A stretch of 64,000 nucleotides of DNA from Bacterioplanes sp. (GTDB lineage Bacteria > Pseudomonadota > Gammaproteobacteria > Pseudomonadales > Oceanobacteraceae), in the NCBI GenBank assembly GCA_014859445.1, contig JACUUC010000004.1:82371-146370 (forward strand). Direction: 5' to 3'. Positions 36,887 to 46,157 of this stretch are shown in pieces (position 1 is the first letter of the stretch; the number at the start of each line of letters is the position of its first letter). The position numbers and the translations under genes are program-made. The notes below the pieces were generated by a model. It was not told where the DNA came from and searched no databases. It saw nothing but the letters and a program-made list of their open reading frames with translations.

Positions 36887-38890
36887 ATGCGACGTCATCC
36901 TCTTACTTTAGCGATAACACTGGCCAGTTTATCGTCGCTACCCGTTATTGCGGAAACAACCCACGAAAGCCCTGCTAAAGAGAGCCCCGCCCAATTGCAA
37001 TCCGCCGTGGTCATTGCACCACAGATGGGTGACGTTCTGCGCGTCAGCACCGATCCGAAAGCACCGCGCCAGCCTGTTCCGGCGCACGACGGCGCGGATT
37101 TACTGAAAAACATTCCGGGATTCTCCGTCATTCGCAAAGGCGGCACCGACGGTGATCCCGTTTTTCGCGGCATGGCCGCATCGCGCTTAAGTATTTTATT
37201 GGATGGCGAAATGATTCATGGTGGCTGCGGCATGCGCATGGACCCACCGACGGCTTATGTGTTCCCAGAAGCCTACGAAGAGGTGGTGATATTAAAAGGC
37301 CCACAAACCGTTAAACATGGCCCAGGCAACAGTGCCGGGGTGGTGATGTTTGAGCGCCACCAGCCTGATTTTAGCGACCGCGCTATCCAAGGTCACGCCA
37401 GTGCCACGCTGGGCAGTTTTGGTCGTAACGATCAAGTCGGTAAAATGCTCTTGGGTGGCGAGCAAGGGTATATCGAACTCAGCGGTACCCGCTCCGACGC
37501 CAACAATTACCAAGATGGCAATGGCAATGACGTGCATTCAGCCTACACACGCTGGAGTAGCAATGCGGCGTTAGGTTGGACGCCTAATCGCGATACCGTG
37601 ATTGAACTCAGTGCCGCGCGCAGTGATGGTGAAGCACGCTACGGCGATCGTGGCATGGATGGCAGCAAATTCGCCCGTGAGAACCTGAGTCTTCGCTACC
37701 AACAGAACAATCTAACGCCTTGGCTGGCGCAAGTGCGTGCACGGGTGTACCGCAACTACATTGACCACGTCATGGACAACTACTCGTTACGCACTCCCCC
37801 CATGATGCAAATGGTCAGCAACCCAGATCGGGACACCACCGGTGCCAGTGTCAGCGCCGTATTGACCCCGACAGTCAATTCCGAATGGGAGATGGGTGTC
37901 GACCAACAAAAAAACCATCACACCTCGCGTCGTGCCAACAGCCCCACCAGCAGTGGCGTAAAACCGGATTATCGATCGCAGCCTCGTACTAAAAACATGG
38001 CGTTTGACAGCCTTGGCGTGTTTGCCGAGTGGACCTACCATTTACCAGGCAATCACAGCTGGCATACCGGTGCGCGCCTCAACCGCGATGAGGCTAAGGA
38101 CTTACGTAGCGGTCGTGACACGTCGGGCAGCACCGATACCAATACCTTGCGCAATGGCTTTGTTCGTTACGAACATCAATGGGATGAGGCCAACCGTGTG
38201 TATATTGGCTTAGGTCACAGCGAACGTGCCGCTGATTTTTGGGAGCGCAACAAACAAACTGCGCCCAGCAGCACCTTTGACCTCGATACCGAAAAAACCA
38301 CCCAATGGGATGTCGGCATCTTGCATAAAAGTGAGCGTATTAATGCGTCGTTATCCGCTTTTTATACCCAGCACCGTGACTTTATATTAATCACCAATGC
38401 GCCCAACGATGCGCGCAATATTCGCGCCACCAGCTACGGTGCCGAGGCCGATGCCAGTATTCAACTGTTCAACCACTGGACATTGATGACCGCCGCCGCT
38501 TGGGTACACGGCAGCAACGACAGTGACAACATGCCACTGGGGCAGATTTCTCCGGCCGAAGCACGACTTGGCCTGACCTATGATAATCAACGCTGGTCAG
38601 CAGGTGCCCTCTGGCGCTTAGTCGACGATCAAAACCGCGTGGCCGTGGACACGGGCAACATCGTTGGCCAAGACATTGGTAAAACACCCGGTTTCACCGT
38701 GTTTTCATTGCACGCCGGTTATCGCCCTCATACCGATGTGCTGCTGACCGCCGGTATCGACAACCTGTTTGATATCACCTACGCCGAGCATTTGTCGCGT
38801 GGCGGGGTGGATATTGGCGGCTACGAGACCACCACACGCATCAATGAACCAGGGCGCAATGTTTGGTTAAAAGCGCAATGGCAATTTTGA
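36887..38890 (+). CDS. TonB-dependent copper receptor (OprC/NosA family)
   Basis: A 667-aa outer-membrane receptor. A signal peptide (TLASLSSLPVIA) is followed by a plug domain with DLLKNIPGFSVIRKGGTDGDPVFRG and the family mark GGCGMRMDPPTAYVFPEAY, in which Cys and Met are proposed copper ligands as in OprC. A 22-strand barrel ends KAQWQF. In Pseudomonas and denitrifiers the family takes up copper. A classical TonB box is not obvious in the mature N-terminus. The ATG at 36887 has GGAG 9 nt upstream and opens the signal peptide. The AAA/MscS pair follows after 46 bp. Copper handling is also suggested by the MbnP/MbnH operon 8 kb upstream. Confidence 0.93.
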   Translation: MRRHPLTLAITLASLSSLPVIAETTHESPAKESPAQLQSAVVIAPQMGDVLRVSTDPKAPRQPVPAHDGADLLKNIPGFSVIRKGGTDGDPVFRGMAASRLSILLDGEMIHGGCGMRMDPPTAYVFPEAYEEVVILKGPQTVKHGPGNSAGVVMFERHQPDFSDRAIQGHASATLGSFGRNDQVGKMLLGGEQGYIELSGTRSDANNYQDGNGNDVHSAYTRWSSNAALGWTPNRDTVIELSAARSDGEARYGDRGMDGSKFARENLSLRYQQNNLTPWLAQVRARVYRNYIDHVMDNYSLRTPPMMQMVSNPDRDTTGASVSAVLTPTVNSEWEMGVDQQKNHHTSRRANSPTSSGVKPDYRSQPRTKNMAFDSLGVFAEWTYHLPGNHSWHTGARLNRDEAKDLRSGRDTSGSTDTNTLRNGFVRYEHQWDEANRVYIGLGHSERAADFWERNKQTAPSSTFDLDTEKTTQWDVGILHKSERINASLSAFYTQHRDFILITNAPNDARNIRATSYGAEADASIQLFNHWTLMTAAAWVHGSNDSDNMPLGQISPAEARLGLTYDNQRWSAGALWRLVDDQNRVAVDTGNIVGQDIGKTPGFTVFSLHAGYRPHTDVLLTAGIDNLFDITYAEHLSRGGVDIGGYETTTRINEPGRNVWLKAQWQF

Positions 38891-38936
38891 CGCACCGTCA
38901 GTAAGATGAGGGCATTCGACTCAAGACGAGTAGCGC

Positions 38937-41033
38937 ATGCCCATCTTATTAAACCGCCAACCATGGATTTGGTTGGCCATCGTTATTCTCAGCTCATTGT
39001 CGTTGGCGCTTTGGGCGAACGACGATGTCAACTCCACGACATTCCGTGCATGGCTCATGTCGGCGATGTCGGTCGATTTACCTCAGGAATGGGCCGCGCT
39101 TCAGCAACGACTGAGCGAACATTACGTTGCTTGGCGTGAACTGCTGAGCGGCGACTCGGCCACCCCGACTCGTGTGTTGTTGCAACAATCGGGTGCTTGG
39201 CTCTTGTTGCTTATTCCATCGACGTGGTTGCTGCGCTGGCTGGCTCACACGCTTTCAGAGCAGCTATTAACGCTGCACAATCGCTTACTCAGTCACAACA
39301 TCAAATACCAAGCGTGGCGCGCAACGACCCACTGGTTATTAAGTTTGGCTCCGGCTCTGCCTTGGTTAATCCTAGCGGCCATATTCATCGCCGCCTTACC
39401 CGATGAAACCTCCAGCAGCCAGCATTCGTTACTGCCGTGGTTGCTGCTGTATGTGGTGTATCGCTGGCTCTTGGTGTTTAGCGATTGGTTTTTGTTGAGC
39501 TGCTATCATCGCTGCAATGTCTTCTTAAGTGCGGATAAGTCAAACGAATTGGACGACGCCATCCTGCGTTATACACGCTTAGCCACACTGCCTTGGTTGC
39601 TGTTACTGATGTATCAACAATGGCTGCCTACCTCGCTGTTATGGTCATGGTTATTGACGATTGCCATTGCCACGCATTGGTTGATCACCAGCTTTTGGCT
39701 GCATGAACACCGCACTGTGCTGGTTGATCAGTTGAAGCAGTGGCTTCCTGAGCAAGCCGATCCCGTGTTGGACAAAAGTAAGCAAAGCCTTGTGCTGTCC
39801 CTGCTGTCTCCATTGTTTGTCCCCCTATTATTGACACTGTTTGTACGCGACTTTATCGCCCAATTGCTCAGTGATTTCAGTTGGTACAAACGTCTAAACG
39901 CTCGTTGGTTTCGCATTAAAACCAAACATCAGTTAGACGAAGAGCAGAACACCAGCAACGACGACATCAGCGAAGACTATCAACGCTGGTTCCGTGACAG
40001 CGATGACGATGAGCTCGAGTTACCCATCATTGATACCGGCTTACAACAAGCCATGCGCAAACAATTCGATACTTGGCTGGCGGAAGACACAGAAGAAAAT
40101 GCGCTCTTGATTACCGGCGAAAAAGGCATTGGTAAAAGCTCGGCACTGCGTCGCCTAGGTCGCTCATTGCAAAAAGAGCATGACGATCTACAAGTACATC
40201 GTATTCGCGTACCGGCCAAAACCACACAACCCGCTGACGTGTATGCACTGATCGGACAGGCCTTAGAACGCGATTTAAGCGAAGGCCCCATTGCCTTGGC
40301 CAAAGCGGACGATGAACTGCCACCCACCGTACTGATATTGAATAAAGCGGAGAATTTGTTTTTGGCCGAAGTGGGTCACTTTGATGGCTGGCGAGCGTTG
40401 TTAGCACTCACCAACACGCGTATGAAGCAGGTGTATTGGATCATCTCCATCAACAATCAAAGCTGGGCATACTTATGCAATGTGTTTGGTCGCGAATACC
40501 AGATGCGCAATGTGATTCGAGTAAAACGCTGGAGTCAAACGGAAATTCGTTCGTTGATTTTGTCGCGCAATCAACTCAGCGGCTATCGTTTAAGTTATGA
40601 CGATGTGTTGGTGGATGCGCGTAATAATGCGCAAGGCAGTATGCGCAACGCCGAGCAGCGCTATTTCAGTTTGCTGTGGGATGGCTGTCGCGGCTTGCCA
40701 ATGACGGCGCTGGCGCTTTGGCAACAATCCGTACGCACCAAAGGCAAGAAGGTCGTGGTCAGTGTCCCCACGTTACCCAGTGGCGCTCGTTTGGATCATT
40801 ATGCGGCACCGTTGATGTTTGTTTTTGCCGCCATCGTGACACACGATAATTTGAACTATGAAGAGCTGGTGATGGTGACCAATTTGCAGGAAAACGTCGT
40901 GCGTTTTGCACTCAAAACGGCACTCGATAGCGATATCATTGAACGTGGAAGCGATGGTCGTTATCGCATCACGGTGTTTTGGTATCACACCGTCCTCAGT
41001 GCTCTACAACGGAAGAACATGCTGCATGAATGA
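38937..41033 (+). CDS. Polytopic membrane protein with C-terminal AAA/STAND-like ATPase and winged-helix end
   Basis: A 698-aa protein. Residues 1 to about 315 hold six or seven hydrophobic segments (for example WIWLAIVILSSLSLALW, LLPWLLLYVVYRWLLVF, LVLSLLSPLFVPLLLTLF). After an acidic linker the ATPase begins. Walker A is GEKGIGKS (394-401). The Walker B position reads TVLILNKAENL, with Asn469 where Asp is usual. A sensor-1-like strand IISINN follows. The last 90 residues (HDNLNYEELVMVTNLQENVV...) look like a winged helix. The final 8 bp overlap an MscS channel gene, so the two are coupled. The family is not recognised. ATP-driven or signal-driven gating of the channel is a plausible but unproven role. 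Confidence 0.85.
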   Translation: MPILLNRQPWIWLAIVILSSLSLALWANDDVNSTTFRAWLMSAMSVDLPQEWAALQQRLSEHYVAWRELLSGDSATPTRVLLQQSGAWLLLLIPSTWLLRWLAHTLSEQLLTLHNRLLSHNIKYQAWRATTHWLLSLAPALPWLILAAIFIAALPDETSSSQHSLLPWLLLYVVYRWLLVFSDWFLLSCYHRCNVFLSADKSNELDDAILRYTRLATLPWLLLLMYQQWLPTSLLWSWLLTIAIATHWLITSFWLHEHRTVLVDQLKQWLPEQADPVLDKSKQSLVLSLLSPLFVPLLLTLFVRDFIAQLLSDFSWYKRLNARWFRIKTKHQLDEEQNTSNDDISEDYQRWFRDSDDDELELPIIDTGLQQAMRKQFDTWLAEDTEENALLITGEKGIGKSSALRRLGRSLQKEHDDLQVHRIRVPAKTTQPADVYALIGQALERDLSEGPIALAKADDELPPTVLILNKAENLFLAEVGHFDGWRALLALTNTRMKQVYWIISINNQSWAYLCNVFGREYQMRNVIRVKRWSQTEIRSLILSRNQLSGYRLSYDDVLVDARNNAQGSMRNAEQRYFSLLWDGCRGLPMTALALWQQSVRTKGKKVVVSVPTLPSGARLDHYAAPLMFVFAAIVTHDNLNYEELVMVTNLQENVVRFALKTALDSDIIERGSDGRYRITVFWYHTVLSALQRKNMLHE

Positions 41034-41856
41034 GAACGTAGGTTTTATCGGCGACATGCTCAGCATCGCCGACATGTTTAATCTGTACGCCATCGTCTTG
41101 TTGTTTTTAGGCGGCACCGTTATTTGGCTGCTCAGTAGCGCGCTGAATCGACTCAGCCAATCGTTAATGGATAAGATTCCAGCACGCCGATTTTTGATTT
41201 TACAAGTCTCGACCCTGTTGACGTTTGCCCTCTACATTTTTGGCAGCATCGGCTTGGTATTGGGGGTGGTTCAGCCTCCGGCTGAATTACTCTATGCCGC
41301 CGCCGGTGCCATTGCGGTTGCCATGGGTTTTGCTCTGAAAGACATTGCGGCGTCTTTGGTTGCAGGGATTTTGCTGCTGTTTGATCGCCCGTTTCGTGTT
41401 GGTGATCGGGTAACCTTTGGTGACACCTACGGTGAAATTGTTTCTATTGGTTTGCGTACGGTGCGTTTGAACACCCTCGATGATGATTTAGTCACCATTC
41501 CCAATTCGCGCTTTATTACCGATGTCGTTGCCTCGGCCAATGCCGGTGAACTGGATATGATGGTGACGACCCATTTTCACTTAGCCCTCACGGCCGATTT
41601 ACGTAAAGCTCAGCAACTCATTGAGGAAGTCGTTTACAGCAGTCGTTTTGCCTATTTGAAGAAGCCAATTTTGTTTACACTGCAAGAAGTGGAAGCGGCA
41701 CGAACCCTCGCGATTCGCTTGACCGTAAAGGCCTATGTACTGGATGTGCATTACGAAAAAGCCTTTCAAAGCGACATTGTGTTGCGCACCACCCTGTTAT
41801 TTAACGAACACCACATCGCTCGCCCCACATTCGTCACGCAGGGCAATAACGATTAG
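41026..41856 (+). CDS. MscS-family mechanosensitive channel paired with the ATPase
   Basis: A 276-aa channel with three predicted helices. The pore-lining third helix and the following cytoplasmic beta domain are clear: AAGAIAVAMGFALKDIAASL, then FDRPFRVGDRV, GEIVSIGLRTVRL and TIPNSRF. The Gly/Ala packing pattern fits MscS TM3. The C-terminal alpha/beta domain (YSSRFAYLKKPILF...) completes the vestibule. The frame is open 40 codons upstream, but the ATG at 41026 with GGAAGA before it starts the first membrane region and overlaps the ATPase stop by 8 bp. MscS channels relieve turgor; here control by the ATPase is inferred. Confidence 0.93.
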   Translation: MNENVGFIGDMLSIADMFNLYAIVLLFLGGTVIWLLSSALNRLSQSLMDKIPARRFLILQVSTLLTFALYIFGSIGLVLGVVQPPAELLYAAAGAIAVAMGFALKDIAASLVAGILLLFDRPFRVGDRVTFGDTYGEIVSIGLRTVRLNTLDDDLVTIPNSRFITDVVASANAGELDMMVTTHFHLALTADLRKAQQLIEEVVYSSRFAYLKKPILFTLQEVEAARTLAIRLTVKAYVLDVHYEKAFQSDIVLRTTLLFNEHHIARPTFVTQGNND

Positions 41857-41866
41857 GCATGTCACA

Positions 41867-42421
41867 TCAGTTCGATTGCGCAGGCTCAAGACGATCGCTG
41901 GCTAAAAACGAATACAACGCAAGATCCATCGCTTCATCGTTGTATTCGACGTGAGCCGGTAAGAACCCCTCATAATGGAACCCCAGTCGCTGCAGTCGGG
42001 CTTCTTGCGCATCGGAACCAACACGAAGGCGCATTTCTAGGCGGTACAAACCCAATTGATCAAAACAAAAATCGCACACAGCCGCGACAATCAAAGCCAA
42101 TGAGTCATCGTCCAATGTGTCGACAATTTCCCATTGCACTTGCGTGCCACGTTGCAGCCAATTGATTTTTTGAATGCCGATACGAGCAACCAATTGCTGA
42201 TCGTACGCTCCTTCGACCAACCAAAACGCTGCTTCGCGTGTTTCAAAGCGCATGGCCATCCGTCTCAACTCATCCAATGCCTGTGCCGAAACCGTCATGG
42301 CAAGACGCGGTATATGATCTACACGACGTTGTTCACTCAATAACGCGAACAGTGCTTCGCCATCCTGATCGGATACGGGTAAACGGACATTGAAATGTCC
42401 CACGGTAAAGTTCCAGTTCAT
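41867..42421 (-). CDS. GNAT-family N-acetyltransferase (RimJ/RimL-like)
   Basis: A 184-aa GNAT protein. The N-terminal strand reads FNVRLPVSDQDGEALFALL and the end carries the RimJ/RimL-type pattern GSDAQEARLQRLGFHYEGFL. The acetyl-CoA loop is weak: the usual Q/R-x-x-G-x-G/A is not obvious. The substrate is unknown. It overlaps the upstream gene by 4 bp (ATGA), and that gene is also GNAT-like. It converges on the MscS gene with a 10-bp gap and no visible terminator. Confidence 0.82.
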   Translation of the reverse strand: MNWNFTVGHFNVRLPVSDQDGEALFALLSEQRRVDHIPRLAMTVSAQALDELRRMAMRFETREAAFWLVEGAYDQQLVARIGIQKINWLQRGTQVQWEIVDTLDDDSLALIVAAVCDFCFDQLGLYRLEMRLRVGSDAQEARLQRLGFHYEGFLPAHVEYNDEAMDLALYSFLASDRLEPAQSN

Positions 42422-43044
42422 TGTGCGGCTCCTCCTTGTGCTTGTTGCGCTTGCGAAGGATGGTCAAGATTTTGCCCCGGCTGTTGATCTTGCTCACCTA
42501 AGCGCCCAGCAACGGGTTTATCGGCTGCTAATAATCGAGTGAAGTGAACGACATCGGCAAAAGAAGACTCGCCGATACGCCAAGCACCGCGCTGTATGGC
42601 GGTTTGGCTAAACCCCATATCCAGTAGATGTGTTTGCAGACTCAGATCTTGTCCAGCAATCCACTGGTAACCGAAGTTCCGCACATGGTATTTAGACGCC
42701 ATGAAATCCATACACACCGTCAACGCCGCAGCACGTTGCGCCAAGGTCAGCGCGGGTAGCGCATCGACGCGCAATAGCGTACGCAGCAAGGAAGGCTGCC
42801 AATCAAAGGCACTTACTAAGCCCATGAGTGTCTGATCAATCTCTATCGCCCACATCATGCCGCGCTGGGTAGCGGCCATTTGCACACTGAGGTCAACCAT
42901 TCGCAATAGGTTGTCTTTGTTCTCTAAGGCACGCTGACCGGGGATCTCGGGGTGCTGGTATAGGTGAAAGAGTGCGTCGACATCGTCGTACGTGAGCGGC
43001 CGTACTCGACCGCCGTCAAAAACCAGTTCTGGGGTAAATTTCAT
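42418..43044 (-). CDS. GNAT-fold-like protein, partner of the downstream acetyltransferase
   Basis: A 208-aa protein whose N-terminus (VFDGGRVRPLTYDDVDALFHLY) and centre (MMWAIEIDQTLMGLVSAFDW, CMDFMASKYHVRNFGYQWI, THLLDMGF) follow the order of RimJ/RimL-type GNAT domains. A clear acetyl-CoA-binding loop is missing, so it may be inactive. The C-terminal 30 residues are a Gln/Pro/Ala-rich tail, probably disordered. It is coupled by a 4-bp overlap to a second GNAT gene and follows dnaB with a 28-bp gap. The twin arrangement suggests a heterodimer or a duplicated pair. Confidence 0.7.
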   Translation of the reverse strand: MKFTPELVFDGGRVRPLTYDDVDALFHLYQHPEIPGQRALENKDNLLRMVDLSVQMAATQRGMMWAIEIDQTLMGLVSAFDWQPSLLRTLLRVDALPALTLAQRAAALTVCMDFMASKYHVRNFGYQWIAGQDLSLQTHLLDMGFSQTAIQRGAWRIGESSFADVVHFTRLLAADKPVAGRLGEQDQQPGQNLDHPSQAQQAQGGAAQ

Positions 43045-43072
43045 AAGTAACCTAGCGGGTTAAGCTGTGCGA

Positions 43073-44464
43073 TTAATAATCGTCATCATAGCCGTCGTAA
43101 CCACGCGCCAAATTCTCAAAGCGTGTGTATTTACCGACGAACGCTAAACGATCGGTACCAATTTCACCGTTACGGTGTTTGCCGGTGATTAACTCAGCAA
43201 CGCCTTTGTCGGGCGAGTCTTCGTTATACACTTCATCGCGATAAATGAATTGAATGATATCGGCGTCTTGTTCGATGGCACCGGATTCACGCAAGTCGGA
43301 CATGACAGGCCGCTTGTTCGGTCGTTGCTCCAACGCACGGTTAAGCTGCGATAAAGCAATCACCGGACAATTAAACTCTTTGGCCATGGCTTTTAGCGAG
43401 CGTGAGATTTCAGAAATTTCTTGAGTACGCCCTTCTGATGGCCCAGACACCCGCATCAATTGCAAGTAATCGACCATGATCATGGCTAAATCGTTGTTGT
43501 TCTCGCGATACACTTTGCGTGCACGAGCACGCATTTCTTGTGGCGTTAACGCCGCACCGTCATCAATGTACAACGGCAAATCTTTCAGCATCGACATGGC
43601 GGCCGACAACTTTGGCCAATCTTCTTCGGTGAGCTTGCCGCTACGCAAACGCTTTTGATCCACTTTGCCAATGGAGGACAGCATCCGCATGACGATGGAT
43701 TCCGAGGGCATTTCCATACTGAACACCAAACACGGACGCTTGGTGGCCAACAACGCATTCTCAACAAGGTTCATCGAGTAGGTCGTTTTACCCATCGAAG
43801 GACGTGCCGCCACAATCACCAAATCGGCTTTTTGCCAGCCCGAGGTACGGTTGTCGATTTCGGTAAAACCGGTGGTGACGCCCGTCAAACCATCCGGTTG
43901 ATTGAACATTTGATCAATCTGCAACAGCGCATTTTTAAGAATCGGGCCGACCGGCTGTGGTCCGCCATCTTGGCGGTTGCCCTCAGCAATCAAGGCAATG
44001 GCTTTTTCGGCATCGGAAACCAAGGTTAACGCATCATCCCCATCGGGTTCGTACGCTTTACCAATGATGTCGGTGGCTGCTTCGATTAACCGTCGCTGCT
44101 GTGAGCGCTCACGCACGATGGTGGCATAGGCCGCGCAGTTATCGATGGATGGCGTCATGTCGACCAAGCGGCTCAAATACGCGGCCCCGCCAATCTTCTC
44201 AACCTGTCCGCGTTCTTCTAATTCCTCGGCCACGGTCAATACATCAATGGGCTGCTCTTGCTGCACCAGATGGGCAATAGCCCGATAGATCACACGATGC
44301 TCATGCCGATAAAAATCGTCATCGAGTAATTGCTCGGATACCGTTTCCCATGCTCGTTCATCCAGCATCAGCGCACCGAGCACCGATTGTTCAGCTTCAA
44401 CCGAGTGCGGTGGCACGCGTACACTCGAGGAGGTATGTTCAGAATCGCTATAGTGATCGGTCAT
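43073..44464 (-). CDS. dnaB: Replicative DNA helicase DnaB
   Basis: A 463-aa hexameric helicase that unwinds DNA at the replication fork. The N-terminal helical domain (VPPHSVEAEQSVLGALMLD) is followed by the RecA-like motor with Walker A ARPSMGKTT, Walker B MIMVDYLQLM and QLNRALEQRPNKRPVMSDLRESGAIEQDAD. It is contiguous, with no intein. The ATG at 44464 gives the usual length; the upstream in-frame ATG adds ten residues that overlap the terminator hairpin region. In many gammaproteobacteria dnaB follows rplI, as here. Confidence 0.98.
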   Translation of the reverse strand: MTDHYSDSEHTSSSVRVPPHSVEAEQSVLGALMLDERAWETVSEQLLDDDFYRHEHRVIYRAIAHLVQQEQPIDVLTVAEELEERGQVEKIGGAAYLSRLVDMTPSIDNCAAYATIVRERSQQRRLIEAATDIIGKAYEPDGDDALTLVSDAEKAIALIAEGNRQDGGPQPVGPILKNALLQIDQMFNQPDGLTGVTTGFTEIDNRTSGWQKADLVIVAARPSMGKTTYSMNLVENALLATKRPCLVFSMEMPSESIVMRMLSSIGKVDQKRLRSGKLTEEDWPKLSAAMSMLKDLPLYIDDGAALTPQEMRARARKVYRENNNDLAMIMVDYLQLMRVSGPSEGRTQEISEISRSLKAMAKEFNCPVIALSQLNRALEQRPNKRPVMSDLRESGAIEQDADIIQFIYRDEVYNEDSPDKGVAELITGKHRNGEIGTDRLAFVGKYTRFENLARGYDGYDDDY

Positions 44465-44481
44465 GAAGTACTCAAACGCAA

Positions 44482-44519
44482 TAAAAAAAGGCACTATCAG
44501 AAGGTTCTAATAGTGCCTT
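44482..44519 (-). terminator. Rho-independent terminator after rplI, ahead of dnaB
   Basis: On the - strand, AAGGCACTAT and ATAGTGCCTT form a 10-bp stem with a 12-nt loop followed by TTTTTT. It separates the ribosomal-protein operon from dnaB. A further hairpin (ACTGTCATT / AATGACAGT, 44531-44559) lies just before it. Confidence 0.88.
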
Positions 44520-44575
44520 GTTCGTTGCCGACTGTCATTACCCTACGGCGAATGACAGTGCCTTATCGGGCGGAA

Positions 44576-45022
44576 TTACTCGGCAACAACGTGCAATTTC
44601 AACGTAGCAGTCACTTCGGCATGCAGCTGAATCGTGATGTCGAATTCGCCAACCGCACGGATAGGACCGTTTGGTAAACGTACTTCAGACTTAGACACTT
44701 CAACGCCTGCGCCTGTTGCTAGGTCGGCAATATCACGGTTACCCAGTGAGCCGAACAACTTGCCTTCATCACCGGCTTTAACGGCCACTGACAATTCGAT
44801 CTCTTCCAATTGTTGCTTACGTGCTTCGGCATTGGCCAGCTTTTCTGCTGCGGCAGCTTCTAACTCGGCACGACGTGCTTGGAAATATTCAATGTTGGCT
44901 TTAGTCGCTGGAACGGCCTTGCCTTGTGGGAATAAGAAGTTACGCGCATAACCTGCTTTTACGTTAACTTGCTCGCCCAATGAACCTAGGTTGGCTACTT
45001 TTTCTAATAAGATAATTTGCAT
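44576..45022 (-). CDS. rplI: 50S ribosomal protein L9
   Basis: A 148-aa L9, the normal length. [30 protein letters not shown] is the invariant N-terminal RNA-binding domain, followed by the long connecting helix (Ala/Glu-rich) and a C-terminal domain with [16 protein letters not shown]. It is last in the rpsF-rpsR-DUF2232-rplI operon. Confidence 0.98.
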   Translation of the reverse strand: MQIILLEKVANLGSLGEQVNVKAGYARNFLFPQGKAVPATKANIEYFQARRAELEAAAAEKLANAEARKQQLEEIELSVAVKAGDEGKLFGSLGNRDIADLATGAGVEVSKSEVRLPNGPIRAVGEFDITIQLHAEVTATLKLHVVAE

Positions 45023-45052
45023 CGTTTAAATCCTCATTACAGGGCGTGTGTA

Positions 45053-45907
45053 TTAAGACGCCGTGTCTTTTAGTCGCGCGCGGATGTTAATTAAGGTATC
45101 CAGCAACGCTACGAAAATTAGTAATGTGTACATGTAAGGCCCAAACACAAAGAAAGTCGCATAAAAAACAACCGTCCACGTTGAGCTGGCTTTTGTGATA
45201 GTCACAACGCCATGGAACACCGCCAAACCCATCAGTGCCAACGGTACCGTTAGTAACGGTAACAGACCGACCAGTTGCGGCTGCATTTGCTCCGACAGTA
45301 ACACCGCCAGTACCACCAGCAGTGCAAAACCAGGAGACAAGCGCAATTGCTTAAACTCAGTGCCAAAACCACCAGGGTGATCAAACTCACTGTGCCAATA
45401 GCGTCCCAGTAACAGACACAAAATGAATATCAGTACATGCAAAGCGGCCAGAACTCCCTGTACGATGGGAGCGACTAACGGTTGCAGTTGAGCGGCCATG
45501 TCCGGTCGCTGCTGTAATCCGTCCGCCAATACGGCTTCACTGTTACTGATGACCAAAGGCAATACCTCTGGTATGAGCGACGGCAATGAAAAATACACCA
45601 GTATTCCAAGACCTGCGCTCATCAAAATCGCCCAATCAAGGCGATTTGATTGTCGTACAATGGCTGCCAGGAAGAAGCTTCCGAGCAAAACCACTAAGGG
45701 CGTTGCATCACCCATGGCCAACCAAGCAAACGTTGGTAAAACAGCCCAAAATGCAATGTTACGCCCTTCTTTTTCACCCTCTCGTAGCACCACTAACGCG
45801 ATCAGCGCAGCCCCAAGCCAAAATAGCAAAGGGAAAGCCATGCAAGCCGTCGTCGCGATTAACGCTTGACGACGGCTACTCATAGCCCAGCGAGCGAGGG
45901 CAATCAT
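45053..45907 (-). CDS. DUF2232-like polytopic membrane protein
   Basis: A 284-aa protein with about eight hydrophobic segments and little outside the membrane, for example ALIATTACMAFPLLFWLGAALIAL and VLHVLIFILCLLLG. A DUF2232/YybS-like membrane protein between rpsR and rplI is typical of Pseudomonas-like gammaproteobacteria, and this matches in position, size and topology. Function is not known. The gene starts 6 bp after the rpsR stop. Confidence 0.85.
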   Translation of the reverse strand: MIALARWAMSSRRQALIATTACMAFPLLFWLGAALIALVVLREGEKEGRNIAFWAVLPTFAWLAMGDATPLVVLLGSFFLAAIVRQSNRLDWAILMSAGLGILVYFSLPSLIPEVLPLVISNSEAVLADGLQQRPDMAAQLQPLVAPIVQGVLAALHVLIFILCLLLGRYWHSEFDHPGGFGTEFKQLRLSPGFALLVVLAVLLSEQMQPQLVGLLPLLTVPLALMGLAVFHGVVTITKASSTWTVVFYATFFVFGPYMYTLLIFVALLDTLINIRARLKDTAS

Positions 45908-45913
45908 AACAAC

Positions 45914-46144
45914 TTAGTTGTCGTGCTGATCAGTGTATGGCAACAACGCAATGTAGCGTGCGCGCTTGATCGCAGTAGACAGCTGACGCTGATATTTGGC
46001 CTGAGTACCAGTGATACGGCTTGGTACAATTTTGCCAGTTTCAGTGATGTAGCCTTTCAGGGTGTCCAGATCTTTATAGTCAATCTGAGATACGCCTTCA
46101 GCGGTGAAACGGCAAAACTTACGACGACGGAAAAAACGTGCCAT
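45914..46144 (-). CDS. rpsR: 30S ribosomal protein S18
   Basis: A 76-aa S18 with the invariant [13 protein letters not shown] opening, then [27 protein letters not shown] and [11 protein letters not shown]. It forms a dimer with S6, whose gene is 13 bp upstream. AGGAG lies upstream of the ATG. Confidence 0.99.
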   Translation of the reverse strand: MARFFRRRKFCRFTAEGVSQIDYKDLDTLKGYITETGKIVPSRITGTQAKYQRQLSTAIKRARYIALLPYTDQHDN

Positions 46145-46157
46145 GATCTAACTCCTA

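Noticed and set aside
43073..44464. Intein in dnaB
   Set aside because: DnaB is a common intein host, but the gene is of normal length with continuous motifs.
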